Below, piece by piece: positions 44,837-53,370 of a DNA stretch of 64,000 bases. Numbering within the stretch: position 1 is the first letter of the stretch; each line of letters starts with the position of its first letter. This stretch comes from Rosistilla oblonga. GTDB lineage: Bacteria > Planctomycetota > Planctomycetia > Pirellulales > Pirellulaceae. Both the position numbers and the translations under genes were made by a program. The DNA is taken from contig NZ_CP036292.1 of the NCBI RefSeq assembly GCF_007751715.1, positions 372,001 through 436,000 on the forward strand, given 5' to 3'. The notes below the pieces were generated by a model that worked only from the letters and a program-made list of their open reading frames with translations, made no database searches and was not told the DNA's origin.

Positions 44837-46825
44837 ATGGGACAAAAGCGAATTCACCGAACGTTGGCGGTCTTGTGTGCCATTCCTTTATATTGTTGCA
44901 CAAACGTCGCCGTTGCCCAGGCACCTGCGATGCAGGCCAGCGTGATCGCAACGCCTCCGGCGACGCAGGACTTCGGGGCTGGAGTGTTCCTGAACAACAC
45001 CAGCTTTGATATCCCCTTTTCGGTCGAGCGGACGGGGGCCCAGCCGGTCGAGGTTCAATTATTTGTCTCGCGAGACCAGGGGAAGACGTGGAAGTTCTTC
45101 GCTCGGCAGCCGGCTAACGAAAGCGGGTTCCCGTTCCAGGCTCCCGAGGATGGCGATTTTTGGTTCTCCACGCGAACGATCGATGCTCGCGGGATCTCGT
45201 ATCCGACCGGCAACATGGCGCCGCAGTTGCGCGTGTTTGTCGACACGACCAATCCGCAGGTTCAGGCGACAACCGATTCGGATATCAACGGCCAGATCGT
45301 GTTGGATTATGCGATCACCGATGTGGCGGTCGACGAAGAGTACATGCAGTTGGAGTACATGACCGATGCGGTTCGGCAGTGGATGCCGATCTCGATCGAA
45401 GGTCGCCCGGGGCGTCGTCCCGAGGATGGTGCTTTGGTGGGGCGGATCACGTGGCAGCCGCAAACCGAATGGCGTCAGGTCTACGTGCGAATGATCGTCC
45501 GCGACAAAGCGGGCAACCAAACCGTCTTCAACGAACAGGTGCAACGCCCTCGCGTGGCATCGAATCCGATGACGTTCGCTAGCGGCCAACGTCAGCCGGG
45601 CCTGGGGATGGCTGCGACCGCGGTTTCGGATCGCTCGACTTTCCGTGGCAGCCCAACTTACGCTCAGCCTGCGACGACTCCCGGTTACACTCAGCCAGCC
45701 TATCGGTCGGCTCAAGCGGCTCCTGTCGCCAATCCGGCTTATCCTCCCGCGACAGCGCCCGCACCGTCGACTGGTCAGCCGGCTGCGGCGACGAACCCCG
45801 CGTACAATTACACGCATCCCACGACGTCGCAGTATCGCGGCGCGGTCCCGATGACGGCGCGAGCGGTTAGCGATACGCAAGGCTTTGGGCTCAATCCTCC
45901 GCTGCAGCAACAGCAGCAGCAACCGCCTGTCGGTGGGCAGACTCCGAATTTCGCAGCGACCGAGCCAGCGGCTTCGTCGTATTCGCCTCCTAGTGCGCCG
46001 CAGCAAAACCAGTCGATGCAGCGACCCGCGGCACCTCGCGAGGCATTCCGTCCGCTGCAGGGGACTCAGGTCAGTGCGTCGACGCCAGCAGAGACTCAGT
46101 CGCCGGCGGAGGCCAGCGGCGAACGACAGGCTCGATCGTTGTCCTTGAACGACACGCCGAGAGTGACGCGGTCGAAGCAGTTCAGTCTCGATTACGAAGT
46201 GGAATCGGTCGGCAACGGCGGGGTCGAAGCGGTTGAGCTTTGGGGAACTCGCGACGGCGGCCAGACTTGGCAGCGTTGGAATGCTGATCCCGACAAGCAG
46301 AGCCCGTTTGATATCGAAGTGTCCAAAGAAGGCATTGTTGGGTTCCGGATCGTGATCGTGGCGGCGAATGGGTTGACCACGCCGCGGCCTGTCTCGGGAG
46401 ATCCAGCGGATATTTACGTGCTGGTCGACACCACGGCGCCACAGACTCGGGTGACCGGGGCGACTTATGGCGACGAGAGCTATACCGGTTCGTTGATCAT
46501 CGATTACGCCTGCAACGACGAAAACTTTGGCCCACGTCCGATCAGCCTCGCCTTTTCCGATTCGCTCGACGGTCCCTGGACCACGATCGCCACCGGATTG
46601 GCGAACACGGGGCGTTACATTTGGCCAGCCGATCCGCAATTGCCTCGCGAGATCTACTTGCGAGTCGAAGCGACCGACAAGGCGGGGAACGTCGGCGTGC
46701 ATGCGTTGGACGTGCCGATCTCGGTGCAGGGCTTGTCGCCGCAAGGCCGGATCAACGGGTTCCAGCCGATCGAAGGGCAACCCGAAGGCACACAAGCCGC
46801 TCTGCCCCGAGCAAGCTTTCGATAG
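44837..46825 (+). CDS. Secreted protein with beta-sandwich repeats and Pro/Gln-rich linker
   Basis: A 662-residue exported protein. The start MGQKRIHRTLAVLCAIPLYC to VAVAQA is a signal peptide. Two related regions of ~190 residues flank a linker: the N-terminal one has VQLFVSRDQGKTWKFFARQP and WFSTRTIDARGISYP, and the C-terminal one has VELWGTRDGGQTWQRWNADP, VDTTAPQTRVTGATYGDESY and LRVEATDKAGNVGVHALDVP. These 'RDGG.TW' and 'TDKAGN' motifs resemble fibronectin/Ig-like beta-sandwiches. The middle (~residues 245-440) is rich in Pro, Ala, Gln and Tyr. Such proteins recur in planctomycetes without known function. Divergent from mnmG. Confidence 0.75.
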   Translation: MGQKRIHRTLAVLCAIPLYCCTNVAVAQAPAMQASVIATPPATQDFGAGVFLNNTSFDIPFSVERTGAQPVEVQLFVSRDQGKTWKFFARQPANESGFPFQAPEDGDFWFSTRTIDARGISYPTGNMAPQLRVFVDTTNPQVQATTDSDINGQIVLDYAITDVAVDEEYMQLEYMTDAVRQWMPISIEGRPGRRPEDGALVGRITWQPQTEWRQVYVRMIVRDKAGNQTVFNEQVQRPRVASNPMTFASGQRQPGLGMAATAVSDRSTFRGSPTYAQPATTPGYTQPAYRSAQAAPVANPAYPPATAPAPSTGQPAAATNPAYNYTHPTTSQYRGAVPMTARAVSDTQGFGLNPPLQQQQQQPPVGGQTPNFAATEPAASSYSPPSAPQQNQSMQRPAAPREAFRPLQGTQVSASTPAETQSPAEASGERQARSLSLNDTPRVTRSKQFSLDYEVESVGNGGVEAVELWGTRDGGQTWQRWNADPDKQSPFDIEVSKEGIVGFRIVIVAANGLTTPRPVSGDPADIYVLVDTTAPQTRVTGATYGDESYTGSLIIDYACNDENFGPRPISLAFSDSLDGPWTTIATGLANTGRYIWPADPQLPREIYLRVEATDKAGNVGVHALDVPISVQGLSPQGRINGFQPIEGQPEGTQAALPRASFR

Positions 46826-46925
46826 AACCAGCGTCGGTTTTCGGTTTCCGCGATTCCGTGTTACTTGCTATCTGCCCTATAATGTGTAGGTGTCGAAGGC
46901 AAGTGGGGCACGGGAGGCTTGGCCG

Positions 46926-47879
46926 ATGTCGGACGACGCCGTCAATAATCCTCACGACCGGTTTGTTCGCCGGTTCTTAGGCGAGATCGATCAGGTTCGC
47001 CAGCTCGTGTTGTGGCGTCTGCCGCCAGAGGTCGTGGCGGAGTTGGATCTCGATACCATCGCTCCCGCGAAGCAGTCGTTTGTCGATCAGACGTTGCGGG
47101 AGAGCCTTTCGGATCTGGTCTTTGAAGTCGCGTTGGCTGGCGGCGGCGAGGCGTTGGTTGTGTTGTTGTTCGAACACAAATCGACCCCCGATGCGATGAC
47201 GTCGTTCCAGGTGTTGCGTTATATCGTTGGGGTGTTGGACCAGCGGCAACGCGATTCGCTGCCGTTGTGCTGTGTGATTCCGATTGTGTTGTATCACGGC
47301 GTGCGGCCATGGAATGTCGCTCGATCGCTGCCGGAACTGATCGATGCTCCTGCATCGCTGCAGCCCTATGTTCCGTCGTTTACGATGCCGTTGATCGATC
47401 TGAGCTGTTGCACCGATGAAGAATTGCGTACCGAATCGCTTTTCTTCGCGTACATGTCGCTGCTAAAATACATCGGGCGCGATGAACTGCCCGAGCGGCT
47501 GCCAGAGCTTTTGCGGCTGTTTCGCAAATTGCTCCCCCCGGCGACGGGATTGTCTAGCCTTGAAACGATCCTCCGCTATCTGGTCAGCGGAACCGACCGA
47601 GTGACTCGCGACCAGTTGCGGACGGCGGTCGCCGACGCATTGCGAATCGAAGGAGAGAGCCTGATGCCAACTATCGCTGAACAGTGGTTACAAGAGGGGA
47701 TTGAGAAGGGGGTTCAAGCAGGTGTTGAAAAGGGGGAATGGATCGGCCGGATCCGGACGCTTCAGGAGGTCTTGAGCCGCAAGGTCGATTCTGTCGAGTC
47801 GTTGATGTCGCTGCAGGTGAGCGAGCTTCAGCAGCTGGCCGGCGATTTGAGCGAGGCGTTGCCAAAAGAAGGGCGTTGA
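46926..47879 (+). CDS. Rpn family recombination-promoting nuclease / putative transposase
   Basis: A 317-residue member of the Rpn (YhgA-like, PF04754) family, PD-(D/E)XK nucleases that raise RecA-independent recombination in E. coli. The opening NPHDRFVRRFLGEIDQVRQL, the catalytic core LVFEVALAGGGEALVVLLFE with HKS, VIPIVLYHGVRPWN and the C-terminal GIEKGVQAGVEKGEWIG pattern are typical. ATG 46926 is preferred over 46890 because GGGAGG at 46912-46917 is 8 bases before it. Despite the 'transposase' label there are no terminal repeats, so it is treated as a resident gene. A weak terminator hairpin follows. Confidence 0.9.
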   Translation: MSDDAVNNPHDRFVRRFLGEIDQVRQLVLWRLPPEVVAELDLDTIAPAKQSFVDQTLRESLSDLVFEVALAGGGEALVVLLFEHKSTPDAMTSFQVLRYIVGVLDQRQRDSLPLCCVIPIVLYHGVRPWNVARSLPELIDAPASLQPYVPSFTMPLIDLSCCTDEELRTESLFFAYMSLLKYIGRDELPERLPELLRLFRKLLPPATGLSSLETILRYLVSGTDRVTRDQLRTAVADALRIEGESLMPTIAEQWLQEGIEKGVQAGVEKGEWIGRIRTLQEVLSRKVDSVESLMSLQVSELQQLAGDLSEALPKEGR

Positions 47880-47904
47880 GCTCGAGCGACTGTCGGGTGT
47901 TGTC

Positions 47905-47928
47905 GTGGCGGAAAGCCGCTACAGTTTT
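47905..47928 (+). terminator. Possible weak terminator after the Rpn-family gene
   Basis: GTGGCGG (47905-47911) pairs with CCGCTAC (47916-47922) through one G-T pair, followed by AGTTTTCG. It lies 26 bases after the stop. Confidence 0.4.
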
Positions 47929-47992
47929 CGATTGAAATGCACACCGCTCCAAATGTTCGTCACGTTTATTTGCCCGCCGATCGATTCCGACC

Positions 47993-49051
47993 ATGCCGCT
48001 TCTGAACGCTTTTGATCTGCTGACCGCCGCCAGCGACTCCGCCCCCAGCGCGGTCACCGTCTTGTTTGGCGACGATCCGATGCTGCGTAGCTGGACGTTG
48101 CGGAAGCTGTTGGGCTTGGATGCGGCGGAAGAGGATCGCCCCGACAGTATCGATCTCGATGGCGAACTGGCGGAGTGGAAGGATGTCCGGGATGAATTGC
48201 AGACCGGATCGCTCTTTTCGATGGGGCAACCGCGATCGATCGTCGTCCGCGACGCCGACAAATTTGTCTCCAAGTACCGCGCGGAATTGGAGGCGTACGT
48301 CGCCAAGCCCTCTTCGGCGGGGTTGCTGCTGTTGGAACTGAAGTCGTTTCCCGGCAACACGCGACTCTATAAAGCGATCAACAAAACCCATCTGTTGGTC
48401 CAGTGTGCGATTCCGACCGGCAGCGGCCGCAGCACCAAGCCCGATCTGAACAAGCTGAAGTCGTTTTTGTGCGGGTTCGTCGCGGCGCGACACCAGTGCA
48501 AACTGCAGAAGGGGGCCGCCGAGACGCTGGTCGAGCTGTCCGGCACCTCGCTGGGGCTGCTCGATACCGACATCGCCAAGCTAGCGGTTTGCGTCGAGCG
48601 GGGGGCACCGGTCACGGACGACATGGTCCGCAAGTTTGTCGGCGGCTGGCGCAGCAAGACGACCTGGGAGATCATCGATGCAGCGACCGAAGGGAATTCG
48701 GGTGAAGCGCTGCGACAACTGGATCACCTGATCGCCAGCGGCGAGAAGGCGTTTGCACTGCTACCGCAGATTTCCTGGTCTCTGCGGCGACTGGGGCTCG
48801 CCGCCGCGGCGATCGATTACGCGGAGAAGTCGGGCCGCCGGATCTCTTTGTCCGACGCGCTGCAGCAAGCTGGCTTCCGTCCGTTTGATATGAAGAAGGC
48901 CGAAGCTCATCTCCGGAAGATCGGTCGACCTCGCGCCCAACGGATGCTCGGCTGGCTGTTGGATGCCGACTTGAAGCTCAAAGGAACCCACTCGACCGAC
49001 GATCGGGCGCGTTGGGTTTTGGAGGAGTTGTTCCTCAAAATGGCTAGCTGA
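47993..49051 (+). CDS. holA: DNA polymerase III subunit delta
   Basis: A 352-residue clamp-loader subunit that opens the beta sliding clamp. The start has AVTVLFGDDPMLRSWTLRKL; LFSMGQPRSIVVRDADKFVS is the clamp-opening region, LVELSGTSLGLLDTDIAKLA and TTWEIIDAATEGNSGEALRQ follow the HolA family order, and LLPQISWSLRRLGLAAAAID belongs to the C-terminal collar domain. Length fits. The family is divergent, but the pattern over the full length is convincing. It is upstream of rpmF on the same strand with a 283-base gap. Confidence 0.88.
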   Translation: MPLLNAFDLLTAASDSAPSAVTVLFGDDPMLRSWTLRKLLGLDAAEEDRPDSIDLDGELAEWKDVRDELQTGSLFSMGQPRSIVVRDADKFVSKYRAELEAYVAKPSSAGLLLLELKSFPGNTRLYKAINKTHLLVQCAIPTGSGRSTKPDLNKLKSFLCGFVAARHQCKLQKGAAETLVELSGTSLGLLDTDIAKLAVCVERGAPVTDDMVRKFVGGWRSKTTWEIIDAATEGNSGEALRQLDHLIASGEKAFALLPQISWSLRRLGLAAAAIDYAEKSGRRISLSDALQQAGFRPFDMKKAEAHLRKIGRPRAQRMLGWLLDADLKLKGTHSTDDRARWVLEELFLKMAS

Positions 49052-49334
49052 GCTGCGGTTTTGGCCGTTTGAGAATGCTTGCAAAGGCTGCTGCGGAAAT
49101 TCTGTTCCGGCGGGTGATATCAGCTGTCGGAGTTCGGGGAAGACACGTTTTGCCCGACTTTGTCCCGTTTTGCGGCATTTGGTGGGAGGTTACCGGAAAA
49201 TAGTCGAGATATCCGACAGCGAACGCGTTGACAGGTAATTTGAAGAATTTGTACGATATGGGGCTTCGACAAGCTGATAAGTCAATATGTCCGCAAAGAG
49301 CGTTGCTCCTAATTCCGTAATCTGAGATTCCGTC
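49052..49334. other. Intergenic region before rpmF
   Basis: 283 bases between holA and rpmF. The DUF177 (yceD) gene usual in this place is absent from all frames. A promoter for rpmF-fabD-fabG is expected here, but none is convincing. Confidence 0.4.
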
Positions 49335-49517
49335 ATGGCCGTTCCAAAACGCAAGCATTCTAACAGTCGTACCAACAAGCGACGTTCGCACGATCACTTG
49401 AGCCGCAAGCAATTGACCTATTGCCCCCAGTGCAGCTCGGCAACGCCGACTCACACCGTATGCCCAAAGTGTGGGTACTACATGGGACGCACGATTGTTG
49501 AAGTCAACGAAGAGTAG
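49335..49517 (+). CDS. rpmF: 50S ribosomal protein L32
   Basis: A 60-residue zinc-ribbon protein of the large subunit. MAVPKRKHSNSRTNKRRSHD is the standard start and Cys30, Cys33, Cys43 and Cys46 (CPQC, then CPKC) form an intact zinc site. The gene heads the fatty-acid cluster, as rpmF does in many bacteria, but the usual plsX and fabH between rpmF and fabD are missing; fabD starts 92 bases later. Confidence 0.95.
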   Translation: MAVPKRKHSNSRTNKRRSHDHLSRKQLTYCPQCSSATPTHTVCPKCGYYMGRTIVEVNEE

Positions 49518-49609
49518 ACCGCAGCTCGGTTCATCTCATCTGACATCTCTACACTAAGCAATCGCAAATCGCTTGGATTTGCTGCATTGCCGTTGGTCTA
49601 TGGACGCTC

Positions 49610-50542
49610 ATGGTTTCGCTCGAAGTGCAAAAGATCGGTTTTCTGTTCCCCGGGCAAGGCGCTCAGTCCGTCGGCATGTGCCGCGACCTGATTGAGCAGA
49701 AGCCGGTTGCCCGCGAGGTGTTTGATCGCGCTTCGGCAATCCTGGGCTATGATCTGGCCGACGTTTGTCTGGCGGGCCCCGAAGAGCGGCTCTCGGCAAC
49801 CGAATACAGCCAGCCAGCTCTGTTTGTCAGCAGTATCGCTGCAGTCGAGGTGCTGCGAGCCGAGCAGCCGCAGGTCGTTGAAAAAGCGACGGTCGCCGCG
49901 GGGCTGAGCCTTGGCGAATATACCGCTGTCTGTTTCGCTGGCGCCTTGGACTTCGAATCCGCTGTGCGATTGGTGCAGCGACGCGGTCAAGCGATGCAAG
50001 CCGCTGCCGATGCTGTCGAAAGCGGCATGTCGAGCGTGCTGGGCATGGACGCGGAAAAACTAGCCGCGTTGTGCGAACAGGTCGCGGAGCCGGGCGAAGT
50101 CTTGCAGATCGCTAATTTGCTGTGCCCAGGAAATATCGCCGTCTCGGGCCACAAGACCGCGTTGGCCCGACTGGAACCCGCCGCGGCGGAAGCGGGAGCG
50201 ATGAAAGTGGTCCCGTTGAGCGTGGCTGGCGCATTTCACACGCCTCTAATGGCATCCGCTGTCGAAGCGCTGACCGAAGCGTTGGCGGAGATGCCGATCG
50301 TCGAAGCCAAGATCCCGGTCGTGTCGAATGTCGATGCCAGTGCACACACCTTGCCCGATGAGATCCGCAGCCTGTTGGCTCGCCAAGTCGTCAATCCCGT
50401 GCGGTGGGAAGATTCGGTCCGGCAGATGATTGCCGATGGAACCGAAGGCTTCTTGGAAGTTGGTGCCGGACGCGTGCTGCGAGGCATTTTGCGTCGGATC
50501 GACCGCAAGATGCCAGCCGACGGCTTCGGCGACGCGAAATAG
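49610..50542 (+). CDS. fabD: Malonyl-CoA:ACP transacylase
   Basis: A 310-residue enzyme that loads malonyl groups onto ACP for fatty-acid elongation. [20 protein letters not shown] is the family start, [20 protein letters not shown] contains the nucleophile serine (GLSLG in place of the more common GHSLG), and [20 protein letters not shown] the catalytic His. [20 protein letters not shown] closes the fold. Start ATG 49610. fabG follows 71 bases downstream. Confidence 0.95.
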   Translation: MVSLEVQKIGFLFPGQGAQSVGMCRDLIEQKPVAREVFDRASAILGYDLADVCLAGPEERLSATEYSQPALFVSSIAAVEVLRAEQPQVVEKATVAAGLSLGEYTAVCFAGALDFESAVRLVQRRGQAMQAAADAVESGMSSVLGMDAEKLAALCEQVAEPGEVLQIANLLCPGNIAVSGHKTALARLEPAAAEAGAMKVVPLSVAGAFHTPLMASAVEALTEALAEMPIVEAKIPVVSNVDASAHTLPDEIRSLLARQVVNPVRWEDSVRQMIADGTEGFLEVGAGRVLRGILRRIDRKMPADGFGDAK

Positions 50543-50613
50543 CCGACTGTGCCACCGCGGCCTCTCTTACCTTCTCGAATCAATCCACGAACACCGAACA
50601 AAGAACTAGACGT

Positions 50614-51372
50614 ATGAAACTCTCGCTCTCCGCAGATTTGAACGGACAGGTAGCCATCGTGACCGGCGCGTCGCAAGGGCTTGGCAAATCGATCGCCCTG
50701 ACTCTGGGAGCCAACGGTGCGACTGTCGTCTGCGTCGCTCGCAACGCCGAAAAGCTAGCTGCAACGGTTTCGGAGATCGAAGCGGGTGGCGGTAAAGCCG
50801 AAGCCTTGGCTTGCGACGTCACCGATCGCAAAGCTGCTGCCGAAGCGATCACCGGAACGCACGAAAAGCACGGCCGTCTGGACATCTTGGTCAACAACGC
50901 CGGCGTCACTCGCGACAAGCTGATGCGTGGAATGACCGACGAGCAGTGGGACGAAGTGATCGCGACGAACCTGACGAGTTGTTTTGTATGTTGTCGTGCT
51001 GCGGCAAGCATCATGCGTCGCGCGAAATATGGCCGAATCATCAACATGGCCAGCATCTCGGGGATCATCGGAAATCCAGGTCAAACGAACTACTCGGCGT
51101 CGAAGGCGGGTATGATTGGTTTGTCGCGATCGCTGTCGCGTGAACTGTGCAGCCGCGGTGTGACCGTCAACGCGGTCGCTCCCGGATTTATCGCCAGCGA
51201 AATGACAGCCGCCTTGGGCGACGTGGTGTTGGCTGAAGTGGAGAAACAAATTCCAGCGAAGCGCGTCGGGCAGCCGGAAGACGTGGCGGCGACTGTCCTG
51301 TTTTTGGCAAGCCCTGCGGCTAGCTACATCACCGGGCAGTGTCTGGTTGTCGACGGCGGCATGACGGGCTGA
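50614..51372 (+). CDS. fabG: 3-oxoacyl-[acyl-carrier-protein] reductase
   Basis: A 252-residue SDR enzyme for the first reduction of fatty-acid elongation. The NADP motif is [25 protein letters not shown] is in [18 protein letters not shown], and the catalytic Ser-Tyr-Lys set lies in [20 protein letters not shown] then [21 protein letters not shown] is the classic FabG end. ATG 50614 begins the family sequence; the open frame upstream overlaps fabD and is not used. acpP follows after 228 bases. Confidence 0.96.
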   Translation: MKLSLSADLNGQVAIVTGASQGLGKSIALTLGANGATVVCVARNAEKLAATVSEIEAGGGKAEALACDVTDRKAAAEAITGTHEKHGRLDILVNNAGVTRDKLMRGMTDEQWDEVIATNLTSCFVCCRAAASIMRRAKYGRIINMASISGIIGNPGQTNYSASKAGMIGLSRSLSRELCSRGVTVNAVAPGFIASEMTAALGDVVLAEVEKQIPAKRVGQPEDVAATVLFLASPAASYITGQCLVVDGGMTG

Positions 51373-51471
51373 TCGAACCGGTTTTTGTCAGATTTCTGTC
51401 CATAAGGGGCGGATGCTGCGAAATATCGGAAAAAACCGGGCTCTTGACGCTAGGAGAATGCCTGGCGGATA

Positions 51472-51501
51472 TTGACCCTGTTTGTACGCATCCTCTATCT
51501 T
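51472..51501 (+). promoter_or_regulatory. Possible sigma-70-type promoter upstream of acpP
   Basis: TTGACC (51472-51477) and TATCTT (51496-51501) with an 18-base spacer, about 100 bases before acpP. A weak match, offered because the 228-base fabG-acpP gap suggests separate transcription of the abundant ACP. Confidence 0.3.
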
Positions 51502-51600
51502 TTGGAATCCTCAACGTTTGACGCACGTGTCGCAAAGCGGCGCTCGAATCAAATCATTAATTTTAGAAAACACTGAATACCAGTTTTTGGAGAACGCCGG

Positions 51601-51843
51601 ATGGCATCGATTGAAGAACGCGTGGTCGACATTGTCGCAGAGCAATTGGGCGTGGACAAAGAGAAGATCACCCGAGATACCTCGTTTGTAAACGACCTGG
51701 GTGCGGACTCCTTGGACACCGTCGAGCTTGTGATGGAACTGGAAGAAGAGTTCGACATCAACATTCCCGACGATTCGGCTGAGAAGATCCAAAAGGTCGG
51801 CGAAGCGATCGACTACATCGAAAAGGAACAGGCTGCTTCGTAA
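51601..51843 (+). CDS. acpP: Acyl carrier protein
   Basis: An 80-residue acidic four-helix carrier of growing acyl chains. Ser37 in [20 protein letters not shown] is the phosphopantetheine site. Standard length and composition. It is preceded by a 228-base gap with a possible promoter and followed by a strong terminator-like hairpin, which fits a high-level single transcript. Confidence 0.97.
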   Translation: MASIEERVVDIVAEQLGVDKEKITRDTSFVNDLGADSLDTVELVMELEEEFDINIPDDSAEKIQKVGEAIDYIEKEQAAS

Positions 51844-51871
51844 GCCTGACTTTTCAATCCGTATGACGCAG

Positions 51872-51935
51872 TGCCGCCAAAGCCAGGACGCTTGAATAAA
51901 GCCTCGCGTCTGGTCTGGCGGCATTACTTTTATTA
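51872..51935 (+). terminator. Large hairpin terminator after acpP
   Basis: TGCCGCCA (51872-51879) pairs perfectly with TGGCGGCA (51916-51923), and inside it CCAGGACGC with GCGTCTGG (one bulge). TTACTTTTATTA follows. It separates acpP from fabF. Confidence 0.75.
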
Positions 51936-52010
51936 TGGGGCGACTGTTCGAGTCACCTTCGCGTCTGTCGCGTTCTACGGCGACCGGCGGGATCAATTGG
52001 AACCTAAAAC

Positions 52011-53246
52011 ATGAATCGACGGGTCGTTGTGACCGGGATGGGCGTCGTCACTCCGCTTGGTTGCGAAGTTGACGAATTGATGCAAAACCTGCTGGCTGCC
52101 AAGAGTGGCATTCGGGACTTGGTTTACCTTGACACGAACGAGTTCAAGGTCAAGTTTGGTGGAGAGGTTCACGACTTCTCGCCAGAGCCCTACGTGGTCA
52201 AGAAAGAAGCGAAGCGAGTCGACCGGTTCTCCGCGTTTGCGATGTACAGCGCGGGCCGAGCCGTCGATCAATCGGGCATCGATTTCTCGAAAGAGAATCC
52301 CGATCGCTGTGGCGCGATTATTGGATCGGGTATCGGTGGTCTGTGGGAAATCGAAACCCAGATGCAGCGTTTGATCGCCAAGGGGCCCGATCGGGTCAGC
52401 CCCTTTGTGATCCCCAAGCTGATGCTGAACGCGGCTGGCGGTAACGTTTCGATCACCTATGGCCTGCGAGGACCTAACTTCGGCGTCGCCACGGCTTGTG
52501 CTAGCGCTGCCAATGCGATGGGCTGTGCGCTGCGATCGATCCAGACTGGCGAGACCGATGTGATGGTCACCGGCGGTAGCGAAGCGGCGGTCACGCCGAT
52601 GGCGTTGGCTGGTTTCCAAAACATGAAAGCGCTTTCGACTCGCAACGACGATCCGCAGCGAGCCAGTCGTCCGTTCGACAAGGATCGCGATGGGTTTGTG
52701 TTGGCCGAAGGCGCTGGCATCCTGGTCTTCGAGGAATACGAACACGCCAAAGCTCGCGGTGCAAACATCCTGGCCGAGATCCTTGGCTTTGGCACCACAG
52801 CCGATGCGGGGCACATCACGTCGCCCGACGCCCAAGGCGCTGGAGCCGGCCGCGCGATGGCCGAAGCGTTGTCCGATGCGAAGCTGAATCCAGCGGACAT
52901 CGGATACATCAATGCCCACGGCACCAGCACTCCGCTGGGCGACAAGGCGGAAACGCAAGCTGTGAAGACAGTCTTTGGCAGCGACGCGAAATCGGTCTCG
53001 ATCAGCAGCACCAAGAGCGCCCTGGGGCACTCGCTGGGAGCCAGCGGCGGGATCGAATTGGTGATCTGCATCAGTGCGATCAACAATGGCAGCATCCCAC
53101 CGACGATCAACCTGGACACTCCCGATCCCGATTGCGACCTCGACTACACGCCTCGCGAGGCGCGTCAGAAGAACGTCAAGATTGCGATGAGCAACAGCTT
53201 CGGCTTCGGTGGCCACAACGCATCGGTCATCTGCGGCAAGGTTTAG
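52011..53246 (+). CDS. fabF: 3-oxoacyl-[acyl-carrier-protein] synthase II
   Basis: A 411-residue condensing enzyme of fatty-acid elongation. RRVVVTGMGVVTPLG opens it; the active-site Cys is in FGVATACASAANAMGCALRS, the two histidines in YINAHGTSTPLGDKAETQ and STKSALGHSLGASGGIELV, and NSFGFGGHNASVI ends it. All catalytic residues are present. It follows acpP as in E. coli, but beyond a terminator hairpin. Confidence 0.97.
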   Translation: MNRRVVVTGMGVVTPLGCEVDELMQNLLAAKSGIRDLVYLDTNEFKVKFGGEVHDFSPEPYVVKKEAKRVDRFSAFAMYSAGRAVDQSGIDFSKENPDRCGAIIGSGIGGLWEIETQMQRLIAKGPDRVSPFVIPKLMLNAAGGNVSITYGLRGPNFGVATACASAANAMGCALRSIQTGETDVMVTGGSEAAVTPMALAGFQNMKALSTRNDDPQRASRPFDKDRDGFVLAEGAGILVFEEYEHAKARGANILAEILGFGTTADAGHITSPDAQGAGAGRAMAEALSDAKLNPADIGYINAHGTSTPLGDKAETQAVKTVFGSDAKSVSISSTKSALGHSLGASGGIELVICISAINNGSIPPTINLDTPDPDCDLDYTPREARQKNVKIAMSNSFGFGGHNASVICGKV

Positions 53247-53370
53247 TCCTTGTTGTTGAGTTTGCCGCGGCGATCGCGTTGCGATAGCCGTGTCGAGGAA
53301 TCGCCAACCGCTGGGTTCGCCCGGCGGTTGGACCACGCCTAAGCTTCGGCTCCCGCGGGATCGCGAATCC

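Noticed and set aside
45059..46795. 578-residue open frame antisense to the secreted beta-sandwich gene
   Set aside because: Arg-rich sequence without any domain; the plus strand has a signal peptide and paired repeats.
46926..47879. Insertion sequence based on the 'putative transposase' family name
   Set aside because: No terminal inverted repeats or target duplication; Rpn proteins are usually resident nucleases.
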